Origin: Aspergillus flavus
Lineage: Eukaryota > Ascomycota > Eurotiomycetes > Eurotiales > Aspergillaceae
NCBI RefSeq assembly: GCF_009017415.1
Contig: NC_092403.1
Span: 1,550,001-1,614,000, forward strand
Direction of reading: 5' to 3'
Length of the DNA: 64,000 bases
In this document: piece after piece, positions 47,741-58,438 of the stretch
How the letters are laid out: each line of letters begins with the position of its first letter
Numbering within the stretch: the stretch's first letter is position 1
Notes under the pieces: model-generated
What the model saw: the letters and a program-made list of their open reading frames with translations, nothing else
Database searches by the model: none
What the model was told of the DNA's origin: nothing
Position numbers and translations under genes: made by a program

Positions 47741-49322
47741 ATGTTGGATCTAGATGATATGAGGAGGCGGTATAGAGAGCTGAGCAGTGTTGAAGATAGT
47801 AAAGAGAAAATTATCGAGGTTGGTCCGAACATGTATCCAATGCACCGATCGTGTTAACTTAGCCGAATGGTATGCAGGAGCTATTCTCTCAAGTTGAAGA
47901 GCTGCGAAAAGATCTCACAAAAGCACATGATGAAGTCGACAACCATAAGGAGCTTGTGGCGATGTTCAAGGACAAGTCAAATAAGGACAAAGAGGCATTG
48001 GAAATGAAGAACCGTGATCATGTAAGTCAAGTTGATGACGCCCTGCCTGCTTCTAGGGCGAGTCTGTCTAATATGATACTATTTAGGCTAGACTGAGCTT
48101 TATTTCTGTCCTCGTTGATGGTGACTGTATGAACGTAAGTGCCCTGATTCCCTGAGTCCACTATTCTTTCAATACAGCCTTCGTTGCTGACACTTGCTCT
48201 ATTTTTAGTTTCAGGATAGCCTCATCCAAAGTGGATACGACGGCGGTCAAAAAGCTGTACAGCTTTTGAGGAAAGCAGTCGAGGACTACCTCTTTCAGCT
48301 TGACCCGGAGGCAAACCCTAGGATTCAGTGTAAGATCCGTGTATATGCCAACGTGAGCGGTCTGTCAAAGACGTATCGAGATACGAACATTGCCCCTGTC
48401 GACGGGACACTAGAGGCGTTTATTCAGGGATTCAACATGGAAAACGGACTATGTGATTTCGTGGACGCAGGAAACGGAAAGGAATGCTCTGACATGAAAA
48501 TACGAGGTGGGCTATGTATCCCTTGAAGCAGCTGGCATACAGAGTTGCTGACTGGTTTGTTTTTCAGCCCTCTTTGAGCAGGATATCCTCGATGTTCATT
48601 GTCAACGTGTTATATTCTGCGCGTCTGCAGATAATGGATATGCACGCGTGCTGGGACCACATCGAGAGTCCGATCGTATCTCCCTCGTCGAAGGACCTTC
48701 TTTTGCGCGAGAAATGAAAGATCTGGCACCCCATTTTGCAACCACAAGTTTCCCAGACGTTTTCCGGTCTACAAAAATAATCTCCAGGAGGGTATCCTTC
48801 AGCAATGTCACGCCGCCGAGGACACCCCCTCAGAACTACGCTTCGGCAGTGAAAACAACACCACCTCGGTCACAATCAACGTCGGATGTGAACCGACGAT
48901 CCCCTTCACCCCTTACATCGGCTCGAATCTCTAATAGAAATCGCAGTCCCGTCCAGTTAGCGGTGTGCAAGAATGCGGCAGGCCAGCGTGTCGATCCCCC
49001 CTTGCGGTATTCCACCAGGGAAAACGTGGATTCTTTGAAGCAACGCAAGTTGTGCAACCCTTATCATATTGTGGGCTCATGTCCCTACGGGGAAAATTGT
49101 AACCATGATCATGTGTCCCGGCTTCGGCCTCAGCAGGTGGAAGATTTGAGGTATATTGCTAGGTTGAGAGTCTGTCCGAGAGGCGTATCGTGTGCGGAGG
49201 AGAGTTGTGTTTGCGGTCATCGGTGTCCGAGGGAGAACTGCTTGGGTCCCGGATATAATGGATGCAAGTTTCCCAAAATCATGCACGGGGTTGATTCTTC
49301 AATTGTCTCTACTACTTTGTGA
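47741..49322 (+). CDS. CCCH zinc-finger protein with N-terminal NYN-like region
   Basis: Five exons: 47741-47818, 47878-48021, 48087-48134, 48209-48506 and 48568-49322, giving 440 residues. An acidic coiled coil (residues 1-74) is followed by FISVLVDGDCMNF..GGQKAVQ, which resembles the PIN/NYN nuclease-like fold of fungal CCCH proteins, and then a Ser/Pro-rich linker. Near residue 340-375 is a clean C-x8-C-x5-C-x3-H finger (CNPYHIVGSCPYGENCNHDH), followed by a second Cys/His-rich cluster. Such proteins are expected to bind RNA. The first intron uses a weak GTTGGT donor, so the first 26 residues are less certain. Likely a housekeeping or regulatory gene unrelated to the cluster. Confidence 0.82.
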
Positions 49323-49726
49323 GCTGTTACGGCTATGTTGAGTGAGGCCCTTTGGTAGCCCATAGCGGAACCATTGCCATATTTTGAACAGAACTATGAC
49401 TTTTTGAGCGCATGCTTCGTATTTTTTAAATTTCCACAAGCAGACTAATAATGAGAGTTGTTTCCTCTAGCAAGCAGATCAATTTTCCCATCATCAATCA
49501 CACGAATAGATTTCCGAGATAGACGCCTAGAAGTCCACAGAAGACATGCCCCGTCCTGTTTTGCATTAACTAGCCGATAGGGGGTAAAGGGATGATAAAA
49601 GAGTGATGAGCCCGGAATTCCCGTTATATCTCGACTTGGTGCTGAGTGTACCCTTCACGATAACCACTGTCTTCGAAAGACAAAAAGAAAGAAATACGCA
49701 AAGACACTTAACCGTATATCTGTAGC
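49323..49726. other. Convergent 3' flank
   Basis: 404 bases between the ends of the CCCH gene and the NCS1 gene. No feature seen. Confidence 0.5.
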
Positions 49727-51807
49727 TCATGCGATAGCCCGTTTCATATCTTCGTCTCTTTTTATACCTTCTGCAGCAACGGAATCAAATGCATCACTCT
49801 CCCGCCTGGAGACATCAACACCATCAAAATCCATTGTGGTGTCATCTCTGGCTGAATCATGGACATCAATATACTCTCTAGGTTCGTACCAGCCACGAGT
49901 TCGCACCATTCCCACGATAGGGAAGCAAAGGCATGATAAATGATAACCAAGGAATGCAATCAACAGCCCCGTCGGGTACGAGCCGTAATAGAACCGTTGA
50001 ATAGATAGCGGCGCCTTTACACCCAGCTGACTCAGAAATCCATAAAAGCTTGTGGCTATTGAGACTAAATACACTGCGAAGGCACGGAAATTGATTCCGC
50101 GCAGGTAATGGTAGCGACCCTCTGGATTCATGGTGTACAATTCTGGGATACAAAGGCGGCCTCGGCGAATCAGGTAATAGTCGCAGAGTAGGATTCCTGC
50201 AATGACGGAGAGAAAGATCTGATAGGAGGAGAGAAACTTAATGAAAACAGCGGCTGATGGCAGTAAATACCAAGGACAAATGGCGTAGGATAGTACTGTA
50301 CTCAGGGCCAATTAGCAATTATAGAGAAGTTAAGATCTCGCCTAGGGGTCCCTTGCCTGCACATATGAAAACGGCACGCTTGACGTTGAGGTATTTGGGA
50401 AGCAAGGCTGCTATATCGGTTCCCACTCTGCGTGTGAATTAGATCATAGTGAGTAGCTGCAAAGGGGACATAAAATAGACTTACGGTATGGAGTTCTCGA
50501 ATATATTGGTGAAGATAGTTGAGTAGACAAACCCAAGAGAGATAAAAAAAGCAACCCGATCGGTTCCCAGCTGTATAGCGATCACCTTCCATGAGACGTT
50601 CGAGAATACTAATGGGGTTCCATATAAGCTGAAGCGGTCAGATCAGCTATGAATGAGGGATATTCATGTTGAACCATACCTCTCCAAATATAGGTTCACT
50701 GGTAGCAGCGATAACACAGCCCATGATGGCAATGATAAAGTTGGCCACATGAAAGCTGAACACTTGCCCCAAGATAACATCATTCCGCCGTCTAGCATAT
50801 CGCTGGAGATCGGCAGCATTGGAGACAAAGGTGGCAACGCTTGCAAGCCCTAGCCAGAAGAATTTGGCAACCATCCAGGACTTTTCGGTACCGTGGATTG
50901 TTGAATGCGACCGAAGTGTGTGCTTGGAAGATCCAGATAAAGACAGTGTCCAAGCCAGCATAGCGACCGTGGCACTATAATAAGCTACCACTTTGATATA
51001 TACTAGTATCCTCATCTTGGGGATAGGGATAAATAGAAATGCGCAGTTAAGAAACCTAAATAATGTCAAATCTACCGGCAACGTACAAGACGGCCAACAT
51101 GGATGGATGCAAGTACCAGAACACGAAAAAGCATATCATTCCTGCACTGGTAAGGGCAGACTTGGCGCCCATGGTATTAGGAATGTTCGCCATCGATGGG
51201 AAGATGGAATGAAGCAGTACACTGGGCGAGTTGTTATTAGCGATGACAAATAGCAGGACCAGCATACTTCAGACACTGCGCACCCTGGACAGCATTGACA
51301 CCGTTCCATACAATGGCCATTACTGCACGGTTAAACGTAGGCCAAAGAGCCCCAAGTGAACCCCAACTAGACCGACAGAGAACAGGGAAAGGGATGCGAT
51401 ACAAAGCACCAGCGCGACCATTCAGAGCCATGAGAATGCCTGCCAAGATCTGTCCACCTAATTGACAGATAATTGACTCCCACATGGACAATCCGACCGT
51501 CAAGCCAGTGGAAGCAGCGTAGAGATTGCTCACATTTCCCGATGCCGAGAACCAAAAGGCCAAGTAAGTGATCTGAGTCCATGTTCGGTCTTGTACCCTT
51601 GTAGGCCTTAGCGAGTCATTGTCGAGGAATTCAGCCGTCCGAGGGATGCCATCTCGGTCGACACTTTTCACGATCAATCTCTCGTGTAGAGTAGCTAAGA
51701 GTTTCAAGGTGACTTATACAGAGAGATGAACCTGCACAGTGTAGTACACAACCTCTCAAGGTGTCATCAAACGGACAGCTCCTACGGGCTAATTTATAGC
51801 TACTCAT
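49727..51807 (-). pseudogene. NCS1-family nucleobase/allantoin permease with one-base frameshift
   Basis: Seven exons: 51753-51807, 51268-51694, 51117-51221, 50680-51055, 50485-50628, 50357-50427 and 49727-50295. Typical NCS1 blocks are WTQITYLAFWFSASGNVSN, FPVLCRSSWGSLGA, FPSMANIPNTMG, ENSIPVGTDIAALLPKYLNVKR and AICPWYLLPSA. All junctions are clean, but exon 5 is one base too long. Homology runs in one frame up to NRSGCFF and then in the next from FISLGFVYS, at a run of seven A (T on the coding strand) at 50544-50550. Without that base the product would have about 581 residues and 12 spans. Intron 50296-50356 is of the GC-AG class. Either a recent loss or a homopolymer sequencing error. The predicted role is purine, pyrimidine or allantoin uptake. 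Confidence 0.8.
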
Positions 51808-52145
51808 AGCCAGCCCACGGAGTCAGCCGATCTGCGACTCGTTACTTTCTTTGAGGTGGTACAAAAAGACGATAACCCCCGCGGATGGCGCATCAGACAA
51901 AGAATCCTCCAAATCACCGGATTTTGAACCCTGATAAAGCTCGGAATATGGCAGGGACGATGTCTTGGGTCAACCAATGTTTGGTTAGGGTTAGGTCATG
52001 GCTTATCTCCCCCGCATGAACTGCCGTAGCCATTTCGTCGGCGATTCCCGAGGTAGCGTTAGGTATATATACGTACCGCAGATTCAACTCGACCGTCTTA
52101 CAATAGATCTCATATCTGAAGTTATTGTTTCCTATTTGCTAAATC
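51808..52145. promoter_or_regulatory. Divergent promoter, NCS1 gene and 2OG dioxygenase
   Basis: 338 bases shared by both genes. A TATATAT box at 52064-52070 lies about 80 bases before the dioxygenase ATG. Confidence 0.4.
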
Positions 52146-53138
52146 ATGGCTACGCAAACATACACACAAATCGAACTCTTGAGCGCCAATGGCACGGTGT
52201 TGCGCCGCGTATCAACTGCGCCTCCAAGACTGCCAACAAATGATGAAATCCCAATCATTGATCTGGCACCCATCGATGGCACTCTGGATGAAAGAAAGGC
52301 CTTGACTTCCAGGATCAAAGCGGCATCCGAGAACACAGGCTTCTTTTATATTCGCAATCATAGGATCCCCGAGGAGCTAATTCAAACCTCCCTGTCGCAA
52401 GCAAAGACCTTCTTCGACCAGCCACTAAGTGAGAAGATGAAGATTGATTCTAGTGCCTCCAATGTTTCGTCCGGTTACCATGGAGTGGGGAGCACACAGG
52501 TCAATCGTACAGAGACGAGAGGGAAGTCATTCGCTCAAAGATCTCTATTCCTAGCTAACATCCGAAGTCAGATCTCAGCATTTTTGCTCTCGCGCTCGGC
52601 GAACGAGAAGACTACTTTGACGATGTCACCAGTCATCCGGGTGCAGATGCACTCTATATCCATTATCCGGGAATACCAGATGTTGCGGCCGACTCAGATA
52701 TCGACGTTGGCATTGGATCACACACTGACATCCAATGTTTCACTCTTCTCTGGCAGGACAACTCCGGCGGCTTGCAGGTATTGTCTGCTCAGGATGAGTG
52801 GCTTGACGCCCGCCCAATTGAAGGAACACTCGTAGTCAACATTGGGGACTTCCTTCAACGCCTTTCCAACAATAAATTCAAATCTACGGTTCACAGAGTA
52901 TATAACCGTCAACCAGACTCGCGTTATTCGATGCCTTTTTTCTTTGGGTTCAACCCCGAGGCAGTCTGTAAGGTTGTTCCATCCTGCGTGGATGATGAGC
53001 ATCCGCCTCTGTACGAGCCAATCTCATGCGGTGAAGTATGCTCCTAGTCCTCTGACCAGTTTGTATTTCCTTTGCTAATCCTATTAGTGGCATAAAGTGC
53101 GATTGGCACGTTCTCGGGTTCATAATGCAACGAAATAA
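52146..53138 (+). CDS. 2OG-Fe(II) dioxygenase, shortened (isopenicillin N synthase-like)
   Basis: Exons 52146-52525, 52579-53035 and 53088-53138, giving 295 residues. The N-terminal non-heme dioxygenase domain starts IPIIDLAPIDG..SENTGFFYIRNH. The catalytic domain has the Fe ligands H175-x-D177 (GSHTDIQ) and H232 (STVHRV), and the 2-oxoglutarate-binding R242-x-S244. The C-terminus is WHKVRLARSRVH. Homologues usually have about 340-350 residues. Around 50 residues (normally between TETR and FALALGE) are absent, and a well-formed 53-base intron sits exactly there. The Fe and cosubstrate residues survive, but loss of that helix-rich block may destroy activity. It could be a young pseudogene. Confidence 0.72.
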
Positions 53139-53849
53139 AGGATTAGAGACTGTCAGTCATTTTCTGTGGACCGACCAACAGCATTGCGATTGTATCGGAT
53201 CTGTATGTTTCTTTTCGGTTATGATTACTCGGTGGTTCTACGTAAATGAAGAATGTAAAATCATGTGCGCAGGAGCCCTACTCTAGGAGGTTCGAAGTTA
53301 GGATGGAGTGCATTAATCTACTGTCTCACACAGTTAATCATTTCCCAAGAATTTTTCTGTAATTCTATACTGGGATTCAATATGTGGACTAGAAGCTCAA
53401 TTAAACTCTATTACCATTTGCTGATAATTCCTAGGCTTACATTTTCGCTGAAAGCTATGCTAATTACAACTATCAATGGTCAGACCAAGTTTGATCAGGC
53501 TTGATGTCTATATGAACTCGACTGCCCATTGTCTGCTGTAGGCTCCAAGGGACTTGACTCGAATCGATACGTTTTAATCCTGGGCATCATTTTCAGGAAC
53601 TAAGGCTTATCAGAGGACCAGTCATTGATCAACGTGCCCATTTATTGGTTATTTTCCCAAAGGATGTAATCCGCAAGGGCCTTGGCAGAGAGCGTCAACC
53701 CCACTCTATATATAAAGTACTGTCCCAATATCCGTTCTTCGTACGGGCCCCAAAATAGACCTGCCCTACATACTACGCGCGCCTTCGTTCAATTCAGAGG
53801 TGGCTCGATGCCGTCAACATAGCTTCTATCCATTCATCCGGACATCACA
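53139..53849. other. Intergenic, no gene seen
   Basis: 711 bases, no recognisable gene. The frame at 53265-53504 has no domain. Confidence 0.5.
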
Positions 53850-54721
53850 ATGCTGCCGCACGTATTCGCGCTCCTGCTGCCACTCATGGCAGGCGGCGCC
53901 GCTGCCGCCAACGGCAACAACAACACTAACATTGCTGGTCCTAATGGAGTCATGGATTCGACCTTGTCTTCCCGCGCAATGAGACATATGCGCCTACGCA
54001 GTACTTTCCCCTCGTCCTAGCTGCCCGCAATTCTTCCGCCGCCTGGCCGAGCGGCATGATCCTCAGCATGACCATTTGGCCTGACAGCGAGGATACGCCG
54101 CCCTGGAACAGCAGATTCAACTTCCCGGCTAAAGGTCACACTTCCGGCGCGCCGCCCTCAGATCCATACTTTGCCATCGCCGGCACCCACTTGACCAACG
54201 GCACCGAAGACGGCTTCACTGTCATCTGGTCCGTCCTGCTGCAGGAAACGTGCAGGGAGGACGATTCGAACACAGAGTCGTTCTCCTCGGGCGCGAGTAC
54301 AACGTGCGCTTTACCACGAAACTCGACGCTCCGTTGCCCGATATTGAGAAAGCGGTGAGTGCTTGCTCGGAGAGCTCGCTTGCGCTTACCCCAGTGCTTG
54401 GCTCAGAGAGGGTGTCTGTCCTGTACTAGATTCTGGCTCGGTGACTCCAGCAGCGGCAGAACCTTGCGGCCTGAAGCCTCTCGCACAAGAGCTAGCTGCT
54501 AATGTATCTACAGCCATGTTAGATTTGATGGAATGTTCCGAGTGCACTTGGCAGACCATACAAGAGCCGTGCCTTGTCAAGTAAGAGAGCATCGGAATGC
54601 CGCGGCAGGGATCGGGTCCAGGGTTGGTGTGGGTAGCGGTGCTTGCTGCGGTTGCATCTCTTCTTCTTTAGGCTCCCCAAGAATTGATAGGGCCCTTGTA
54701 AGCAGGTTCAAAATTGAATAG
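53850..54721 (+). pseudogene. Secreted DUF7136-like protein gene with frameshifts
   Basis: The ATG at 53850 starts a strong signal peptide (HVFALLLPLMAGGAAA). Homology then shifts frame near 53960 to DLVFPRNETYAPTQYFPLVLAARNSSAAWPSG, and again near 54247 to FEHRVVLLGREYNVRFTTKLDAPLPDIEKA. Next comes a GTGAGT donor and a later Cys-containing part (AEPCGLKPLAQELAANVSTAM). Both shifts are consistent with single-base deletions. The pattern fits a family of secreted, Cys-containing fungal proteins of unknown function. The local sequence is GC-rich and codon-biased, so decay is recent or the indels are assembly errors. Confidence 0.6.
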
Positions 54722-55417
54722 CCCTACTTTGTCCCTAGCCATAACTTAATGTATTAATTACTGAGTGGATATTACAGGTGGACTAGGGTTTCCGCGGCAG
54801 TATCCCCCAATCCACGTTGCCTCGGTCTCCGCCTAAGCGATTCCAGAGTGCACACACGTAGGCCAAAGCTTGGCCAAGCCAAGAAGGTCCAAATCTCTCG
54901 ACTGGCGTTTCCGGTTGAGATTGCTTCGTACATCTCTGGTTCGAGTATTTGGTCCTGCGGTGATGAAATCCGCCTCCTCGGGAGCCAATGCTAGAAGTTA
55001 GGCATGTTTCAGACAACGGTACAGTACAAGAGCAGCCCTTCAAGAGAGACTTTTTCTTTCCCATTGCTGGTAGCTTGGCAGTCTTTGCGAATACGAGTGA
55101 TGCGTAGTCGATCAGTCAATAGCGGGCCAGTAACGTTTAACATAGCATCTAAATGGGACGCCTCAGGAGGAACAAATCCTTGGCTTGTGATACATCATTG
55201 GATATTCTCTCCAAGGTTTAGGGAGACATTCCGCCTCAATGGCTTAGCGGGGGCTGTGTTGGATATTCCTTCGGGCAATGAAGATAGAATGAGAGTCATA
55301 CCCCTATAAATACTGTAGACGATTTACCTGCACAACCGTATCTAAATCAGCATTCTCAGAAGATCCAATATACACTACGCAACGTTCTATCTCTTTGGGA
55401 CCGCCTGCTACTCAAAA
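54722..55417. other. Intergenic, no gene seen
   Basis: Promoter of the next small gene. A CCTATAAATA box lies at about 55303-55312. Frames at 54783-55064 (minus) and 55004-55309 (plus) show no domain. Confidence 0.5.
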
Positions 55418-55752
55418 ATGTATCTCTCCAAGATAATCTCCATCTCTTTCCTCGCGGCCCTCGCCGGTGCTGCTGCGACACCTTCCAACCTTGAAGCACG
55501 CCAGGAGAGCTCATGCAGCCAGGCACAGTCCGCGCTCAAGCAAACATCTCAGCACTACAAATCGTTGGCCGACCAATGGAATGGAAGCGCAAAGGTATGG
55601 ATCTAATCCAAACTTCGAGTATTCCTTATCTAATATACCACGTTTAGAGGGCGATACAACAACTTCTTTCTCAGTTAAATGCAGAAACTGCCAATATTGC
55701 GGATATCTGTGCCAAGCTCGCCGAGGCGGAGAAAAGTGCACATGAATCTTAG
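55418..55752 (+). CDS. Small secreted helical protein
   Basis: Exons 55418-55594 and 55648-55752, giving 93 residues; the 53-base intron (GTATGG..GTTTAG) falls after Lys-59. Residues 1-19 are a signal peptide (IISISFLAALAGAAA), followed by a possible Lys/Arg-type pro-site (LEAR). The rest is Gln/Ala-rich and predicted helical, with one Cys near each end of the mature chain (SSCSQ and DICAK), perhaps forming one disulfide. A TATA box lies about 110 bases upstream. I do not recognise the family; no function can be given. Confidence 0.7.
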
Positions 55753-56606
55753 TATGTCAAAATTTTATCGCTTTCGCTACGATCATTGAAGGTTATACCG
55801 GCTAATGATAGGGTGATTAGCTCCGGTGCTGAATCCGACTTGAGTGATAAATTCTCGTAAAGCGGTGGCATTCAGGTTCAAGAATATGGATGGCTACTAG
55901 AAGGTCCACAGAAGATAAATAGCAAGTCTAATATGCGAAGAACTCAAGGCTTCCAGCAACCGTCTGAAGAGAATATGTATCGTATGTTCACTATTCTATA
56001 TAACATAATATTATTTCACAAGGAAGAACTCAGAGGATCCAACGTGCGCTCTATTCTATAGATGTTGTCATTAGAGACATACATTATAGTAGCACAGCTT
56101 GCTGGAATGCTGTTCATTCTTCCTTTGCTCATGGTTGGGTATAGAGCTTGAACCTGCCACGTGCCTGTAGTCTAGTGTACTTGGTTTACTCTATATTCGC
56201 ATAAATCGTACGCAGCAGCTACTCCTGATTATTCATGAAACTCGTGGTTTGCCAAACTCATTCAGCTATTCTTTAATTTAAAAAGACCAACCTTAGACAG
56301 CCCTGACAGCCCGCCTGAGTGTGTATCATTCCATAATATCGGACAAACAACTAAGTCGCCAAATATAATCAAAATTGAATTATTCGGCCCTTAAAGACGC
56401 AGTATGTCGACCAGTGATCCTGCAAACGCGCGCCGGAGGGTAGTAATAACTTCGGTGATTTGCAGTACTATGGAGGGGAGATAGACTAAGCACTATGATC
56501 CTGTCCAGTTGACTGCAACCCGTAGATAAATACCCAATCTTCTCCAGTCAGCCTAAGTACAGCCTCCGTCTCTCCCGAGAGCAGCACGCACCCTCACAGG
56601 CCCCAT
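55753..56606. other. Intergenic, no gene seen
   Basis: AT-rich 0.85 kb without a recognisable feature. Confidence 0.5.
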
Positions 56607-56937
56607 TCAACAGTCATCATTACTACACATGCAAGAAAGTGCAAGACAGCGATAGCATCTGTAGCCAAGCCGAGCGCAAGTGGTCATGCAGATTGGAGCG
56701 GTGCACCATCCCTGAAACCCTGCAAAATTCGAGTCTACCGCAGAAGATCAGTTTATGGACGGATGCCTATTTGAAGTCTTATCTTGAATCCATACCAAAT
56801 CTGAGCGACAGGCCCTTTTCAGGAAATGAAAAACCCTCCGCAGATACACTGTGCGCAGCAGGCGTTGCTGTTGGTGTCCTCGTCACGGCAGAGGCGCCGA
56901 GGCTGGCGCAGGCAACTAGGATAAGTGAGGGCCTCAT
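56607..56937 (-). CDS. Secreted cysteine-rich peptide with defensin-like (CS-alpha-beta) spacing
   Basis: Exons 56796-56937 and 56607-56734, with a 61-base intron (GTATGG..CGGTAG), giving 89 residues. Exon 1 encodes a signal peptide (about residues 1-17, LILVACASLGASA) and a cysteine-free propiece. Exon 2 encodes a compact domain with eight cysteines spaced C-x4-C-x3-C-x6-C-x2-C-x4-C-x-C-x4-C. Leaving out the fourth and eighth cysteines, the spacing is C-x4-C-x3-C-x9-C-x4-C-x-C, which matches the CxxxC..CxC framework of ancient invertebrate/fungal defensins. The extra pair would make a fourth disulfide. An antimicrobial role is plausible but unproven. The gene is easily missed because no single ORF spans it. 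Confidence 0.62.
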
Positions 56938-57314
56938 TTGAAGGTAATTCTTGAAAGTTCTCGACAAAGATTTGGTAAGGTCTCCTCCGACCTAGTTATT
57001 TCCTTATGGATAGCTTTATAGGAATAAGGGGTAGTTTTCTTGGGAAGTAGCCCGCTATTTATACCCTGAAGCAGTGGTTAGACGCCTGTGCTAGGTGTTC
57101 TGAGGTACTCCAGGCTGAAGGTGCAATGTTCATCGTTAGTTCTTCCATAAACCCAGCATTATATCGAGTCTGGGCCCATCTTCAGCTTTACAGATCAGGA
57201 AATGTCTCATAGTAAAGCTGGATTTGCACGGTACATTCACTATTGAACACCCCTAAATCGTAACACAATCAAACCTTCAGCTCATTAAAGTTACCGAGAG
57301 CAAGGGCATCCCAT
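56938..57314. other. Promoter side of the cysteine-rich peptide gene
   Basis: No other feature. In minus-strand orientation it includes the short leader of the peptide gene. Confidence 0.4.
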
Positions 57315-57929
57315 TCATCGTGTCCGTGTTGTCAACTGCTGCGCGTGAGACAAGGCTCCCGAAATATTGGTAGAACAGCCGTGGTAGGTAGCCACAGTAT
57401 CATACGGTAGATTACCATCGCCAAACAACATAAGTACAGCGTAACAGCAATAGGCTGCTTTTGCCAGGTTATTTGATGAGGCTGGGTAGCATTTTACTAT
57501 CAAGCCCTTTGGCCCGTTTGTAAAACAAGACGTGTTGGTGGCACAGTACATGGGAGCATATCCGACTATGTGCGACGACCGATATTTTTCTGGCGTCATA
57601 CATTGCACTGAAATTATGTATATGGTTGTCTCCTCACTGAGTGTACTATAAATACTCCAACCAATTCAAGAAGCATTTATACATCGGCCAAACGATGCAA
57701 TCAACACATTGAAACATCCCGGTGCTTTCCCGAAAGATGCGAGGAGTCAAACCAAGCTTGCTACGTTGAGATAATGACATTCCTGGTATTGACGATCTTG
57801 TATACCCATGTACATATCAATGAATAGTTCATACCCATATCCTGAAGCTGGAAAAGCACGGGCAATTGCATAAGCAAGAAACATGATTACACCGGCAGTT
57901 GACAAGAGATTGTAGGTAGAATAAGTCAA
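57315..57929 (-). other. Possible split gene for a cysteine-containing secreted protein
   Basis: Two minus-strand frames lie in tandem. 57747-57929 starts with ATG and a hydrophobic signal-like stretch (AGVIMFLAYAIARAFPA). 57315-57608 encodes about 97 residues with seven cysteines including a CC pair, and is preceded by a plausible TTTCAG acceptor. I could not find a splice that joins them in frame with good sites, and the intron would be near 200 bases. It may be a real gene, a relic, or chance. Confidence 0.25.
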
Positions 57930-58438
57930 TAAGTCAAATTGGCCAGAGTCAAACAGTATACATCATTTGAGGCAAAATAGCATCTGGTGTGTTTCTAGGA
58001 ATACAATGGTGTCTCTTTCAGGATATTAGTTGTCCACTTTCTAACTAGTATGGTAGATGATGATGAAGGTCATTGGTGGTACAGCACATCTAGACCACCT
58101 CTCACTTCAGTCATACGTTTAGCACTCTTACGCGTTATTCCAACCTATATGAGAAAAGTCTCTAGAAGTAACACGTACACCAGCGTGTATACATACAAAC
58201 ATATGTTCAACGATCTAGTTCTATATTCTATAGCGTCATCTATACAACAGCAGCACCGTACTTATAAAAAGTCAAGCAACTTCTAGTGCAGTAATATCCA
58301 TACAAAACATCACGTCAAATTCTAAGGAAGATACCCGATCGATACCTGTTTCTCAAAATCTTCCAAGCCCCGTTAAATAACACGTCATTCCTTCATCGCT
58401 ATGTTCACCAGACATCGGTCGCCGGTCACGTAGCTTAC
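57930..58438. other. Intergenic, no gene seen
   Basis: 3' flank of the aquaporin gene; nothing recognised. Confidence 0.5.

Noticed and set aside
50993..51090. Alternative splice giving FWYLHPSMLAVL in the NCS1 gene
   Set aside because: Using the GTACTT donor at 51116 instead rebuilds the family sequence CFFVFWFLNCAFLF with correct phase.
54783..55309. ORFs of 93 and 101 residues on opposite strands
   Set aside because: They overlap each other, show no domain or signal peptide, and lie in the promoter of a small secreted gene.
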